Of a stretch of DNA of 64,000 nucleotides, positions 21,736 to 33,924 are shown in pieces. The stretch comes from Sanguinoderma infundibulare (lineage: Eukaryota > Basidiomycota > Agaricomycetes > Polyporales > Polyporaceae): contig JAVLRN010000003.1 in NCBI GenBank assembly GCA_032821775.1, positions 2,480,001-2,544,000 on the forward strand, read 5' to 3'. The notes under the pieces are model-generated. The model made no database searches. It saw only the letters and a program-made list of their open reading frames with translations, and was not told the origin of the DNA. A program made the position numbers and the translations under genes. The stretch's first letter is position 1. Each line of letters opens with the position of its first letter.

Positions 21736-22629
21736 CTAGAATGCCCGCTTGACCTCGAAGAAGGACTGCGGGAAGCATGCATCTCAGCTAACGACAGCAG
21801 GTAACTTCAAGAGAATCGAAACGCACTTTAAGGTACCACACCTGCCATGCTACGACCGAGAACAGGACAATCGCCTGGAGGATAGACCACCACTTGACGC
21901 GATCGTTTGTGGACTCGGCGGTGTTCCGATGTGTCCGCTCCCGGACAACGATGTACTCCTGCTCGTCCTTGACCGCAGTGAGGCCGTGGGACAGCGAACG
22001 GATTTCACGCTCAATGGGAGAGATGATGTCTGTTCGGCAGTAAGCCGTCTGTCATGGCACGCGTATATTGGAGTGCTCACCGTCGTCGTCCACGTAGATC
22101 ACACCGTGGACGTTGAAGCTGCGTCCAGGCCGAAGGCCGTATGAACGAGTGCGCGCTTCGCCTGCGAAAGTGACACGTACCTGACCATCTTGTCGACCAC
22201 GGTGGACATCTGGTTGGAGAAGCAATACTCGTACCGGCCGTCTTTCTTGGCAGTGATCTGGACGGTGCCCTGCGACTGCTTTATGTGCTTTCCGAGAGCG
22301 ATATTATCCGGGTCCGCGAGCTGGGTGTATACCGTTGACGCGTATGGCATTGGGCAGGACACGGATGTGGACGTACCCAAAAGTCAATGTCTAGGTGACC
22401 TCCGCCTCCTACTTGGTACGTCACTGTCATCTGCACACGTGTAAACAGGACATTCAGCTATGCGAAAGCGCAGTTTGCGGCGTACTTTGTCGTTGACATG
22501 AAGGTCCTCGAAGAAGCACTCCTTCTTGGAAGCCGGGACCTCAATCATATGCCCAGAGCACAGAAGAGGAAAGACGAGGAGAAGGACGAGCCACATTATG
22601 GAGAGCGTAGAGGCATAGTGTCGTAGCAT
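21736..22629 (-). CDS. EMP24: p24-family cargo receptor, Emp24/TMED2 (beta) type
   Basis: A type I membrane protein that cycles between ER and Golgi and helps load cargo, notably GPI-anchored proteins, into COPII vesicles. Six exons: 22629-22486, 22430-22377, 22320-22181, 22118-22081, 22029-21827 and 21765-21736; 202 residues. It has a signal peptide (MWLVLLLVFPLLCSG), the GOLD domain with two cysteines (KKECFFEDLH and YEYCFSNQMST), a membrane-proximal coiled coil (IISPIEREIRSLSHGL), one transmembrane helix (ILQAIVLFSVVAWQVWYL) and the cytosolic tail KSFFEVKRAF. The FF pair and following basic residues resemble the FFEVRRVV tail of TMED2, supporting the beta class. Confidence 0.93.
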
Positions 22630-22901
22630 GGCCGTTGAAGGTAAAGTCGCCTGCGTTCTGAACGTCAACGGTCTGCGTCGGTCGGTCGACGGTGCGCGCA
22701 CGCCCTGCACCAGCACAGCTGTCCAGAGAGGATCACGTGTCCGATCTCGAGACCCGAGGCACCGCTGATAATCTCGGGGTCCTGCTCGAGATCTGGAGAA
22801 GGGTTAGATGCGCACAGTCCTTGCTCTCGACTGCACTTTTTCAGATCTCTCCCTCATCTCCACTACTCGCCCTCTCTTTCACGACAAAACCTCACGACAC
22901 A
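22630..22901. promoter_or_regulatory. Shared intergenic promoter of EMP24 and YRB1
   Basis: 272 bases between outward-facing start codons. The YRB1 side is rich in CT (TCTCTCCCTCATCTCC, 22847-22862). Confidence 0.45.
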
Positions 22902-23789
22902 ATGGCTGAGCCCACCGACGCCCTCGCGCCCCGGGTGAGTGCAATCCACCCGAATAGCGCGGTCAGACGATCCCCTCAGTGCAATCGATGCACAAGAGAT
23001 CTCGCGCCACTTTCGCTTGGAAGGGACTCGTCCTAATACCCCTTCGCATGGACAGGAAGAGGAGAACGACCCTCATTTCGAGCCCGTGATCAAGCTCACC
23101 GAACAGATCGAGACCAAGACTCACGAGGAGGATGAGGAGGTCCTCTTCAAAATGTGCGTCCAGATCCCCATGGTGCGGTAGGAGTCTCCTTCATTGACGC
23201 TCGGATCTTGCGACAGGCGGGCGAAGCTCTTCCGGTTCGCGACCGACTCTTCGGAGTGGAAGGAACGCGGCACGGGCGACGTCCGTCTGTTGCAGCACAA
23301 GGAGACCAAGAAAATCCGTCTTGTGATGAGGCGCGATAAGACGCTCAAAGTCTGCGCGAACCACCTCAGTAAGCACGCCACATACCCCGTCTTGCCCTTT
23401 CTCGGTAGACTGAGAGCGTCTGGCAGTTTCCTCCGACATGCGCCTCCAGCCTAACATTGGCTCGGACCGGAGCTGGGTCTGGAAAGTCGCGGCCGACTAT
23501 TCCGAGGAGCCCGCCACCTCCGAGACGCTCGCCATCCGTTTCGCGAACGCCGAGAGTGAGTGTGGTGTGCGGTCTAGCATGAGGACGTCGATTAACGTGC
23601 ATTTCAGACGCGCAGCAGTTCAAAGATGAGTTCGAGAAGGCGCAGAAGCACAATGTTGACCTGAGCAGCGGCGCCCCAGAAGAGAAGAAGTCCGAAGAGG
23701 CACCTGCCGTCGAGGAGAAGAAAGAGGAGCCCGCTGCTGAGGAGGAGAAGAAGGAGACCCCGGAAGAGGAAGAGAAGAAGGAAGAGTAA
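22902..23789 (+). CDS. YRB1: Ran-specific GTPase-activating protein, RanBP1/Yrb1
   Basis: Binds Ran-GTP and stimulates GTP hydrolysis with RanGAP during nuclear export. Exons 22902-22934, 23056-23153, 23217-23368, 23427-23555 and 23608-23789; 197 residues. The RanBD domain is complete: [62 protein letters not shown] and [20 protein letters not shown]. The C-terminus is a low-complexity run of Lys/Glu blocks ([20 protein letters not shown]), as in other fungal Yrb1 proteins. The first intron is 121 bases; a different short first exon cannot be excluded. Confidence 0.95.
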
Positions 23790-24121
23790 ACGCACTCTCA
23801 CTGTCCATATATCCCGGTTGCGCCTGCAGGCATCGGCATCCATCTGTGACATCCATTCATCCACCACCCGTTTCGAGGAGAGACGGAGAGATTTTCATGT
23901 GTAGCTTTGGTAGAAGTGCTGTCGGGGTGTGTATCCAATAGGGTGTCTCTCCACATCTGTCTCCACTTCCGCATAATGATTTTGAACGTGTAGTGTGCTT
24001 CTCCATCCCATTCCTTCCGTCACGTACAATACAGCATGGTTTACAGTACTTACTACAACAAGGGAGCGTGGCCATCGATAGTCCTGACCGTTCCGATTGT
24101 CCAGTGTCCTGACTGCCGGAG
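23790..24121. other. Intergenic between convergent genes
   Basis: 3' ends of YRB1 (+) and the ClpX gene (-). No gene or structure seen. Confidence 0.5.
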
Positions 24122-26532
24122 TCACGAAGGGATCCCAGTATATCTCTCTTCTTCCGCCGACCATGCATCCCAGAACTTCGTAGCTTCGTTCTTCCCAGCG
24201 CCCCAGTACTGCGGTGAGCTTTCTCCGAGGACGGCTGCCTCGTGTACGAGTATGTACTTGATCCACTGCGTTTCCCTTTGTCAGAAGCTCCGGTCGGTCG
24301 CCAACGTCATAACCTACCGAGCCGCTAAGACGAAATATAAATCGATAAGCAACAATGAAGCCGAAAAGTTAACAACTCGGAACTCACGGTGCTTCGTACA
24401 TGGGGTCTAGAAGCAACGTCTCCTGTAATATGTCAAGGTAAGGGACTGCGATGTCACAAGAGCACAGTGAGTGCTGACCATGATGCCCCTCAAGCCTCTC
24501 GCACCGCTCCCCCTCGCAGCCGCCATCTTGCATATCTGGTCGAGGGCGGCGCGTGTGAACCTGATCTCGATGCCGGAATACCCAAACAGGGCCGTGTACT
24601 GCGAGATGAGGGACCCTTTGACTTCCGTCAGGACTCGGCGGAGATCAGACGGGGAGAGCGGTGAGAGCGTCGTGATGGAGGGCATTCTGGAAATGAATTC
24701 TGGAATGAATCTGGCACACAGCAAGAGGGTCAATCGTTGTGTTACTGGCTTTTTCCAGAGGAGGCGAGGACAGAATGCGATGCACTTACCCGAACTTGAC
24801 CAGATCTACGTGCGGATGGCATCCGCAACGGCGTCAGATAGGATTTTTTCGGCGGAGATGCCTCGAATGTGCTTCCGTACCTGCTGGTTCGACAAGGCTG
24901 AGGATGTTTCCGCTCGAGTTATTTGGGGTGAAGAATGGTAGGCTTGAGGAGGAAGGAGAGGACTCTTCGGATGACGAAAGATCGGCCGTGAACCCTATGG
25001 ACTGAGTCGAGGCCGAAGCGGTCAGGGAGTGGACCAATGATTTCGGCGGAGGCAACCAACCCCCTTGGCTATTCTTCGTTTGATAATGTTCTCGAGGCCG
25101 ACAAAAGCACCGCTAAGGATGAACAGGACGTTTGAGGTGTCAACAGAGTAGGACTCTGGCCATTCTGTTCCAAACGGGTGAGGTTGGAAGAAAACAACGT
25201 GGGATGGACAGAAACGTACGGACTGGCGCGGGCATCGCCTGACCGCGTCCTGATCGTGTCCCGCCTGTAGGCGGGGGCATCGAAGGACCCTTTGCTGGAA
25301 CGTTCACGATTGAGCCTTCCATCATGCGGAGCAGAGCCTGTTGCACGCCTTCGCCTCCTACGTCTCGAGAGGATTCCGGGCCTGTGGACTTTCGCGCAAT
25401 CTTGTCCACCTCGTCAATGTAGATGATACCCATGCTAGGGTACGTCAGGACAGGCTTGATCCAGATTGTATTAAACCTTACTTCGCTTTGTAAGGGTCCC
25501 AATTCGCTGCGTGAAGCTGCATGGAGCCTTGTGGGCAAGAAGCTCTCCAAGAACCGGAAGCTGCTCACCAATCGTTGCACACACATGTCGACGTCATCTC
25601 CTACATCTTGTGGACGGTCAGCACCAAGATTGAGAATGTAATCGTTGGAAGTTTCGCTCACACCCGGCCTATTCAGGTCTTCAGTGAATGAATAACTGAA
25701 AAGGGTCCGTAATTCATACCTGAGTGAAGGTAGTTGCATCGCTGACAGAGAAAGGTACATCCAATACGTTTGCAAGTGTCTTCGCTAGCAGAGTCTTTCC
25801 TGCGTATTGTGAGATATTGAAGTGTGCTTTGAAGGGGGCGTAGACCTACCGGACCCGGTAGGGCCACTAGGGACGGACGGACGGGTCAACGCACGAATGC
25901 CTCCCGAACGATAAATGCAACTTACAGTACAAGCACGTTGCTCTTCTCAAAAGGCGGCACAGGTGTATATGGCATCAGAGGTGCTGGAGTTTGATCGGTG
26001 TGAGAGTACGCAGAGCGTTGGATGCCAGCTGCAGACACTGGTCATGACAACGTTCGTGAAGCGCAATTAGACGCACCAGAAAACGTACGTGTGGGATTGT
26101 CGAGATAGTTCGACATGGCCATATGAGGTGGTTCGTCGTAGTACATAGCCTTCACATTGGCATGCACGCGATTGTAATGATTGAAAACACTTCATGCACA
26201 AGACATTAGTCCAACACATCACTGATCTCTGAACGCACGCACGCTACAGCGAGGACCTTCTTCGCATTCTCCTGCCCAACGACATACTGGTTCAAATAGC
26301 TCACAAGCTTTGGCTCGAGTGAGGAGGCTGAATATCATACAGAATGTCCGGAATGTACCTCTCTTGGAGTGGCCAGCCCAGATGGCCGGTACATATCGTT
26401 GGGGCCGTCATTGGGAGATGCGTATCGAGCTTGTGTGCGAACGAATCGTCTGGCGTTGCAGAAAGCAGAGAATCGCCATGCGCGAGAGGTGCGACATGAG
26501 CAGCTGAGTCTATCCAGCCAGCTCTCCAGCAT
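24122..26532 (-). CDS. MCX1: Mitochondrial ClpX-type AAA+ unfoldase (Mcx1-like)
   Basis: An ATP-driven unfoldase of the mitochondrial matrix. The start at 26532 gives an arginine-rich presequence ([20 protein letters not shown]). Then come [20 protein letters not shown] and [20 protein letters not shown]. Walker A is GPTGSGKTLLAK, then [26 protein letters not shown], Walker [51 protein letters not shown], and the C-terminal small domain with [20 protein letters not shown] and [20 protein letters not shown]. The protein ends EERYTGIPS. At least a dozen introns are needed. Walker A is assembled from three exons, the middle one only 17 bases (25850-25866). The zinc-finger domain of bacterial ClpX is absent, as in fungal Mcx1. 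One junction near 26330-26375 would need an intron of only 31 bases and is not settled. Confidence 0.9.
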
Positions 26533-26731
26533 GGCCTGAGCGTTGGATGAGGACAAGAGGGCAGTCGCTGTCCGAGCCTGCCTTGAGGCTAGGGCTATGT
26601 CCGACATTCCCGGTCTCCGTCGGGCCGAGACCGGCTGGACGCCACACAAGCGCGTCTCGAGTGCTCCGACTTGAGCTCGGGTATTTCGTCGACCACCACA
26701 TCTACACCTATACGCCTTCTCGCTTTGAACC
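26533..26731. promoter_or_regulatory. Shared intergenic promoter of ClpX and cactin
   Basis: Only 199 bases separate the two start codons, the shortest head-to-head gap in the window. No TATA box was recognised. Confidence 0.45.
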
Positions 26732-29214
26732 ATGCCTAGGGACTCGCGCTCTATCTCTCCCGCCGCAAGGGACAGGACTCGATACCGCGATAGGTCTAGG
26801 TCTCCTCGGGACAGGTCGCGAGACCTGGAGCGGCGCAAGGAGTCGCGCAGGTATGACGACGAAGATGACTCCGACCGACGCCGTCGAGATCGCCATCGCA
26901 GCGAAAGCAGGGATAGAGAGAGGGATAAGGACGGCAAATCGCGTCGCAGGAGGGACCGGAGCGAGAGTGAGGAACGAGACAGGAAGAAGTACGTCAACCC
27001 TCACCTGATCTTGTGGTGGATACTAACCGGTGGTGCAGACGCAAGCGCGACAAGTCTGAAGAGCGCAAGGCTCGCAAAGCGGAGAAGAAGCGCGCTAGGG
27101 AAGAAGAGGAAGCCCGTAGGGTTGCGGAGCTGAGCGTGTACAGCGCAACGGATAATCCCTTCCACGACGTCAACCTGGACCAGCAGTTCCGCTGGCACAA
27201 GAAGAACGAGAAGGAAAAGAAGCAAGGCTTGTCGCTGGCTGAGGCTCAGAGGAGGGATGTCATTCGTCGGCAGGAAGCAAAGGAAGAGCTGGAGAGATTG
27301 AATAGGCGACGTGCTGAACGAGAGGCGGAGCAGAGGCTGCGCGAGGAGGAGGAAGTGAGAATGGCCAGGTTGGCGGAGTCAGCTCAGATGGCGGACTGGT
27401 TATCGAAGGAGGAGGATTTCCAGTTGGAGCAGGAACGAAGTCGGGCGGTGATACGTATCAAAGAGAAGCGAGCGAAGGCCGTCGACTTCCTCGCATTGAA
27501 CTTGCGTTACGTGAACCCCATCAGCGATGAAGAGGACGGGTTGACCAAGGAGGGCTTGGAGATCGACCTGGACGAGCCGTACAACATTGTTGATGTGCGT
27601 CTCATTTTCCACCCTTGTCAGCGGTACATTCGTTAACCGTCCACAGAGCCTCACGCCTCAACAAGTAGAGGAATTACACGACGACATCGAACGTTACCTC
27701 AGGTTGGAACAATCAGACACAAACACCGAATTCTGGACGGTGCGTGGGCGCGTAGCGTTTGCGTTATTTGCAGGGTCGCTCACTCCTTCTCAGAACATGA
27801 TGGTCATCACGAAAGACGCATTAGAGCGCGTCAAGCAATCACAGCGGATGGGTGCTGCAGCTGCAGCTGCAGTCGAAGCTGATATCACTGCGTTGTTGCA
27901 AGGAAAGTCCTACGAACATCTGGTTCAGCTTCAGAGGCAGGTCCAAGCCAAGCTTGGAAGCGGAGAACCAATCGACACGGACTATTGGGAGGGCCTACTG
28001 AAGAAGCTACTTGTCTTCAAGGCCAAGGTATGTTTACGCGATTGTGCACGTACTTAAATACTGACAGTATCGCCAGGCCAAGCTGCGCACCTTGCACGAG
28101 GTTGTCGTTCGCAACCGTCTCGAGCAGCTTCGGAAGCGGCAGCGAGACGAGGCCCTTCAAGCCCAAGAAGAGTTGTTGGCGGGCGTCGCGAAGTCGGCTC
28201 AGCGAGGAGAGGCTCGCGTCGTTCCTGCGGATATTGCTGCGGAGCAAGACGCGGCCGAGGAAGTCGAACCGTATGACCGTTCAATGAGCCCGCCTCTCAT
28301 AGACATCCGGAAGTTGCACCACGAGGAGCGCCAGATAGATATCCTTACGACTATAGAGGATTTGCGTTACTTGGTATGTTGCGTGGTTCACGGATCCCCT
28401 CGCGTGAAGTTGACTCCAGGAAACAGCTGCAACAGCGCCGCAATATCGCGGGTACCCGGTTCATCCCAAAGACTGTCCAAGCTGCTCCTGAACAACAAGA
28501 TGTGGAGGCACCCAGCAATGCGGATCTCGCTGAAGCGTTATACCGTGCGGAGGCCGAGCGGGAGTTGGACGAGGAGGAAGAGCTCTTTAACGTGGAAGAA
28601 AGTATCGCTCGACCGACCTCATATAATTGGGAAGACAAATACCGTCCAAGAAAACCAAGGTACTTCAACCGTGTGCACACTGGTTATGAGTGGAACAAGT
28701 ATAACCAGACTCACTATGAGTATGTACCTTCATGTACTATACCCGCCACGGCCCCAACTGACCCAGTGAACCAGTACGGACAACCCGCCACCCAAGGTCG
28801 TGCAGGGATACAAGGTATGCAGTCCCGTATTTGGCCCGTGAGCACCAGCTGACACGCGATTTAGTTCAACATATTTTACCCCGACCTCATCGACAAGTCC
28901 AAAGCTCCGACATACAAGATTATCAAGGAGCCAGGCAACGATGAGACCGTGCTTTTGCACTTCAGTGCTGGGCCTCCCTACGAAGATATTGCGTTCCGTA
29001 TCGTCAACAGAGAATGGGAGTTCTCTCATAAGCGGTGGGTGGTCTCCCATCTGCATGCCGCATAATACTTAAGTTTTGTGCAGTGGTTTCCGAAGTAGCT
29101 TTGACCGCGGATGCCTGTCGCTTTGGTTCAACTTCCGTCGCAACGTACGTACTCGCCTCTCATTCTGCAAGCATTCATTTCTGACCCCAATTGTCGCAGT
29201 TCTATCGCAAGTAA
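26732..29214 (+). CDS. Cactin, spliceosome-associated protein
   Basis: A nuclear protein that works in pre-mRNA splicing (C complex) in fission yeast and animals. Exons include 26732-26988, 27039-27594, 27647-27739, 27794-28027, 28077-about 28373, and several more to 29214. The N-terminus is an arginine/serine/aspartate repeat region (DRSRSPRDRSRDLERRKES), then a basic coiled coil. The mid-domain has YSATDNPFHDVNLDQQFRWH, KAVDFLALNLRY and EGLLKKLLVFKAKAKLRTLH. The conserved C-terminal domain reads ARPTSYNWEDKYRPRKPRYF, FNRVHTGYEWNKYNQTHYDT, KVVQGYKFNIFYPDLIDKSK and ends SLWFNFRRNFYRK, the usual cactin terminus. The junction around 28373-28420 could not be fixed: the obvious donor and acceptor do not preserve the frame. 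Confidence 0.92.
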
Positions 29215-29530
29215 TTTGCTAGTTGGGATTGCTTTTCGAGGAGATACGTGTACATTAGTTCGCCTTGATGATGTATCAGGATCGCCGACTCTACCATCTA
29301 TCGTCCTCTGTAATCTTCTGTAAGAAACCCGATATGCTAGAGGTCAAAGTGTCATTAGAGGCAACTGGCGAATAGCCGAGGGAATAAATCGCAAACTTGA
29401 CTCGATCGACACCAATCACAAGAAGCGAGATGATCTATGCGATTCTGCTTAGCGCTTTCCTTCGAAACACCCATCCATTCCTGTTTTCCTCTCTCGTCCA
29501 TCTTCTCCCCCTCATACAGGCCGACAGACG
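29215..29530. other. Intergenic between tandem genes
   Basis: 3' region of cactin and promoter of FRS1; both genes lie on the plus strand. Nothing else seen. Confidence 0.5.
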
Positions 29531-31918
29531 ATGCCGACTGTCTCATGCGATAAGGAGGACCTCTGGAAGAGACTCGGGCGGGAGTACTGTAAGTATTCCT
29601 GGGAGAGTCCGAGTCTCATGCTAAGACTACGACCAAAGCTGCAGAGGAGTTCGATCACCTGCTTTTCGAGTTCGGCTTGGAACTCGACGAGGATGTACGT
29701 GTTCTATTGCTGTTTCAGTACCGTCCGGACAACCAATCGATGTTTCCAGACTACTGAGGAAGTGGAGGCTGCGATTAAGAAAGGACTTCCAGCCGAACGT
29801 CCGGTGTGTGATCTCTGTTCTGGTTGGGTCGAGTACCTTAACAAACCATGACTTGCAGCAACTCAAAATAGAGATCCCCGCCAACAGGTGAGTTTTTGAG
29901 TAAATGACACAGGAGATTAGGCCAAACAACGAGATGTGCAGATATGACCTTCTCTGCATCGAGGGGATCGCACGGGCACTACGCGTCTTCCTTGGTCTCG
30001 ATAAACCCCCTCAATACAAGCTCGCGTATCCTCCTGGCGGAGAGACGGACCTGATCACCACTACTATCACTCAGGATGTGCGTAGATTATGTGATTCCAA
30101 AACATACGACTATTGAACTCTACGTCTTACTCCCAGACTCAAAGGATTCGCCCGTTCTTTGCCTGCGCGGTTCTACGAAACATCAAGTTCACGGAGCGGT
30201 CATACGAGTCCTTCATCGACTTGCAGGACAAGCTGCACCAAAATCTCTGCAGAAGGCGGCAGTTCGTCGCCATTGGTACGCACGACCTTGATACCATCCA
30301 GGCACCCTTCCTATACGATGCGCGATCACCGAAGGACATAAAGTTCGTGCCGCTGTCCAAGGATAAGGAGTACACGGCGGAGGACTTGATGACTGTGTAT
30401 GAGGTACGTGCATGTATGCGTTGCCTTCGACTCCGAATCCAACTGGTCTATAGTCCGAGAAGCATCTGGCACGTTACTTGCCTATCATTCGCGACTCGCC
30501 TGTGTATCCCATCATCTACGACCAGCAAAATCGCGTTCTGTCTATGCCCCCAATCATCAACTCCGAGCACAGCAAAATTACTGTGAACACCCGGAATGTC
30601 TTCATTGACATTACTGCGACGGATGAGACGAAGCTTGGAATCGTCGCGAATATCATCTCGACAATGTTCTCGGAATACTGTGCGGAGCCTTTCACGTGAG
30701 TGAAACATCCGAGCAAGACTTAGTTGTTGTGCTGACGTTATCTGTAGGATCGAGCCATGCAAGGTCGTATACCCCGACGGCAGTGTCCGTATTACACCCG
30801 ACCTGAAGTACAGGCCGACCTCAGCACACGCGTCCTACGTCAACTCATGCACTGGCCTTGCGCTTGACGGAGAAGATGTTGCCAAGCTTCTAGAGCGCAT
30901 GACCCTTACGGCCTCTGTTTCTCCCAACGACCCCGATGAAGTCATCGTGCAAATCCCCCCAACCCGACCAGATATCCTCCACGAGTGCGATCTTATGGAA
31001 GATGCTGCGATCGCATATGGTTTCAACAAGCTCCCCGATACCTTCCCTGCAACAAGCACCGTGGCGCAACCGCTGGCGATCAGCAAGCTCAGCGACATTG
31101 TCCGCTCGGAATGGGCCTTCGCCGGCTGGGTTGAGGCTCTGCCGCTCATCCTCGTGCGTTCCACCTACACCCGCACTGCTCAGTGATAAGTACTGATGTT
31201 CGACTAGTGCTCGCACGAGGAGAACTTTGAGTGGATGAACCGGAAAGACGATGGCAAGTCTGCGGTCCGGATCGGCAACCCCAAGACGCTCGAGTTCCAG
31301 GTCGTGCGCACGTCCCTCCTCCAGGGCCTCCTGAAGACGATCCGCGAGAACCGCTCGCACCCGCTGCCCATCCGGGTGTTCGAGACGTCGGACGTCGTGT
31401 TCAAGGACCTGTCGTACGAACGTCAGGCGCGCAACGTCCGCCACGCCGCGGCCGTGTGGTGCAACAAGACGGCCGGGTTCGAGGTCGTCCACGGCCTGCT
31501 CGACCGCATCATGCTGATGCTCGAGGTCCCGCGGATCGCGAGCGACGACGCGAAGGCCCACACGGGGTACTATATTAAGGAGCGCGAAGGTGCGTGCATC
31601 TCTCCGTCACGGTCTGGATATCCTGATACCGTGGCGGTGGACTGATGTTAACATGTATCCACCCATCTGTTAGATCCTACGTTCTTCCCTGGGCGCGCTG
31701 CCACGATCTACTACCGGCCGCCGAACGACGCATCTGGATTGACGGTACTGAAGCGCAGGCTCGACGCTGCGCTCCACCACCCTGACGACATCGAGATCGG
31801 CGTGCTAGGGATCCTGCATCCCACTGTGCTGGAGAAGTTCGAGATCTCATACCCCTGCTCTGCGCTCGAGTTCTCGCTGGAGCCGTTCAAGAGGGAGCTG
31901 CAGACTGCGTTCGCGTAG
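29531..31918 (+). CDS. FRS1: Phenylalanine-tRNA ligase beta subunit, cytosolic
   Basis: The beta subunit of the cytosolic alpha2-beta2 phenylalanyl-tRNA synthetase. It starts [19 protein letters not shown]; the first exon is 29531-29588, and joining to the acceptor before 29638 gives [19 protein letters not shown]. Following blocks are typical of the archaeal/eukaryotic beta subunit: [20 protein letters not shown] (B1), [40 protein letters not shown] (B3/4 editing region), [20 protein letters not shown], the B5 domain with [20 protein letters not shown], and the catalytic-like core with [16 protein letters not shown]. The protein ends [10 protein letters not shown]. About eight introns interrupt it. 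Its partner, the alpha subunit, is encoded about 11 kb away on the other strand. Confidence 0.96.
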
Positions 31919-32339
31919 AGGCGTAGAGGTCCGTAGACGGATACGAGAAGTTGTGCCAAATGTATTCTTGCTTGACAATGCATGTGCGTCCCGCTAGACC
32001 GCTGTCACCCCTTGCGTGTTGGAAGTCCGAGAAGGCGGTAAATATGCATTAAGTCTAGTACGAGGCCAATGTTACACGAAAGACAGACTCCTAGCAACGT
32101 TGATTAGGTTGGTCGGGCTGGATTGAAGTAGACGAACGGAGGAACAGAATCCAAGTATGAGGGTCCAACCAAGAATACGTTTGAGATTAGCACTCCAGCC
32201 GACGCTGGCCCGAAGGAAAGCGTGTATACAACGATATCATCCGATGCGCGTCCAACCCCGAGCCCTCATGCTACATATATATATCCAACCTATGATCACC
32301 GTATGCACGCATCTACGCAAGGACCAAGGACCCCGTCGC
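31919..32339. other. Intergenic between convergent genes
   Basis: 3' ends of FRS1 and the Bsd2/Ndfip-like gene. A short TA repeat (TATATATATA, near 32273-32284) is the only feature noted. Confidence 0.5.
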
Positions 32340-33924
32340 TCATAGGAGCCCTGCCGACCGCAGATCCTGGTGCAGCCGCGCCTCGTCCGCGTACGCTCGC
32401 GCAATGCGCTCGTTGTGTACGGGATCCGCGGGGTCTAGGGGGAGGATGTATTCGTTGCGCGGCGGCGCTTCCTCTTCCTCCATTTCGTGGTGCATGGCCC
32501 CGGGGAAGCCGAGCCCGTGGCGGATGAGGGAGCCGTCGGCGAGGCCCTGCAGCCCAAAGGCCCGCTCTAGTGAGTGGATGATCGCGGTCGAGCGGGCGCG
32601 TTCCTCGGGGGTGGCGGGGGCGGGAACGTCGTCTTGCGACGAGAGGATGCCGCGTTCCCATCGCTTTACGCGCCAGAAGCCGAGGAGGGACGTGAGAAGG
32701 ATGAACCAGCCTGGAGGAGACGGTTCTGTCAGTGGTGTTCAAAGAGTGTGTCGAGAATATGGTATGCGTACCGACTGTCATGAGGAGGAAGGACAGCCAC
32801 TCCGACGTTGCGTCCCCAGAGAGGAAGGCAACGTCGTCCGGGCTCGGAGTGGGAGGTGGAGGGGAGGTTGCGTTGCCGATGAAGCCTCGGTAGTACGCCT
32901 CTGCTTCGGCAGCGGTGCTGAATGTTGGCCGGGCCTCCGAGGGCTTCAAGCTTTCCAGAATCTCCTCGTCGGACCGCCCGAACCCGTCGCGCCCGCGCAT
33001 GGCAAAGCCATACTGGATGAGCGTAATGCCAAGGCCGGCGCGAGAACCGAGCTTGGCGGCATGGGTGGTGTGGAGGAGGTAGGTGAGGAGGAAGCCCACG
33101 AACTGGAAGGAGATGGAGACGAGCATGTTCCAGAGGAACGAGAAGAGGCTGCCCGTCGGCAACGAGTCGATGATGACATCCCCCGGCGTGTTCGCTGCAG
33201 AGGGCGCATGGATGGTCGTCTCCCAGTACGGCGGGACGGCATCCGCCTGCGCCTGTGCGTAGGATGGCGGCACCTCCTTTTGCACCTCTTCAGGGACGAG
33301 GAGGACGTTGTCGCCTACATGAAGGGCATATTACGGACGTTTCAATACTCCCAAGGGGCGGAAATTATGCATCCGAAATGCTTACGCACCTTCCTGGATG
33401 CGGATCTGCCGAGAGGGCTTCGCAGTCACATTCGCGAACACTCCATCGTTGGCTGTGCCACTGCCGACCGGTCCTTGGGGCCTGTCGGACGACCCGAGTC
33501 CGAACCGCTCGACATAATGATTCGGGAGTACCGACGCCGCTATCCTCCTAAACCAGCTCGGCCGACTTGAGCTGGGTGTTGCGTCCGTAGGCGCATTGGT
33601 AAACGACGGGACTAGGCCGTTGGAGTTACCGAACTCGTTGGGAAGCGCTCGCGAGGAGGGACCAGGGGGTGAGCCAGGCGGAGGACGGATGTAGTCATAA
33701 TCGGTGTTCTCGAAGTCATAGGCTGCAGGTGCTAGGGCCGTGCCAGAGCGGATGGTGTTGTCGTGGGAGGGGGGCTCAGCGTTGGGAAGGGAGTGGTATC
33801 CGTTGCGGGAGGCCAGTGGGGTATGGTCGTCTTCGTCGTCCGAGTCGTCGAAAGCGGCCTCCATCTCGTCGATTGCGTCGGGGTCTGTGTGGGGGTTTGG
33901 TAAGGGTGCATAGCGGACAGACAT
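32340..33924 (-). CDS. Bsd2/Ndfip-like ubiquitin-ligase adaptor
   Basis: A three-helix membrane adaptor that recruits Nedd4/Rsp5-type ligases to membrane cargo, in yeast for metal transporter turnover and vacuolar sorting. Exons 33924-33390, 33314-32772 and 32710-32340; 482 residues. The first about 180 residues are acidic and disordered. A PPxY ligand for WW domains is seen in KEVPPSYAQAQ at about residue 193. The conserved Ndfip region follows: DSLPTGSLFSFLWNMLVSIS, then FQFVGFLLTYLLHTTHAAKL and GSRAGLGITLIQYGF, with a last helix formed across the second intron (FLLMTVGWFILLTSLLGFWR). The C-terminal tail is acidic. The length is larger than yeast Bsd2 because of the N-terminal extension. 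Confidence 0.88.

Noticed and set aside
27842..27875. GCAGCTGCAGCTGCAG repeat
   Set aside because: It encodes a poly-alanine run within a normal cactin exon and is not an independent repeat element.
32404..33570. Open frame of 388 codons on the plus strand
   Set aside because: Antisense shadow of the Bsd2/Ndfip-like gene, whose helices and PPxY motif identify the true strand.
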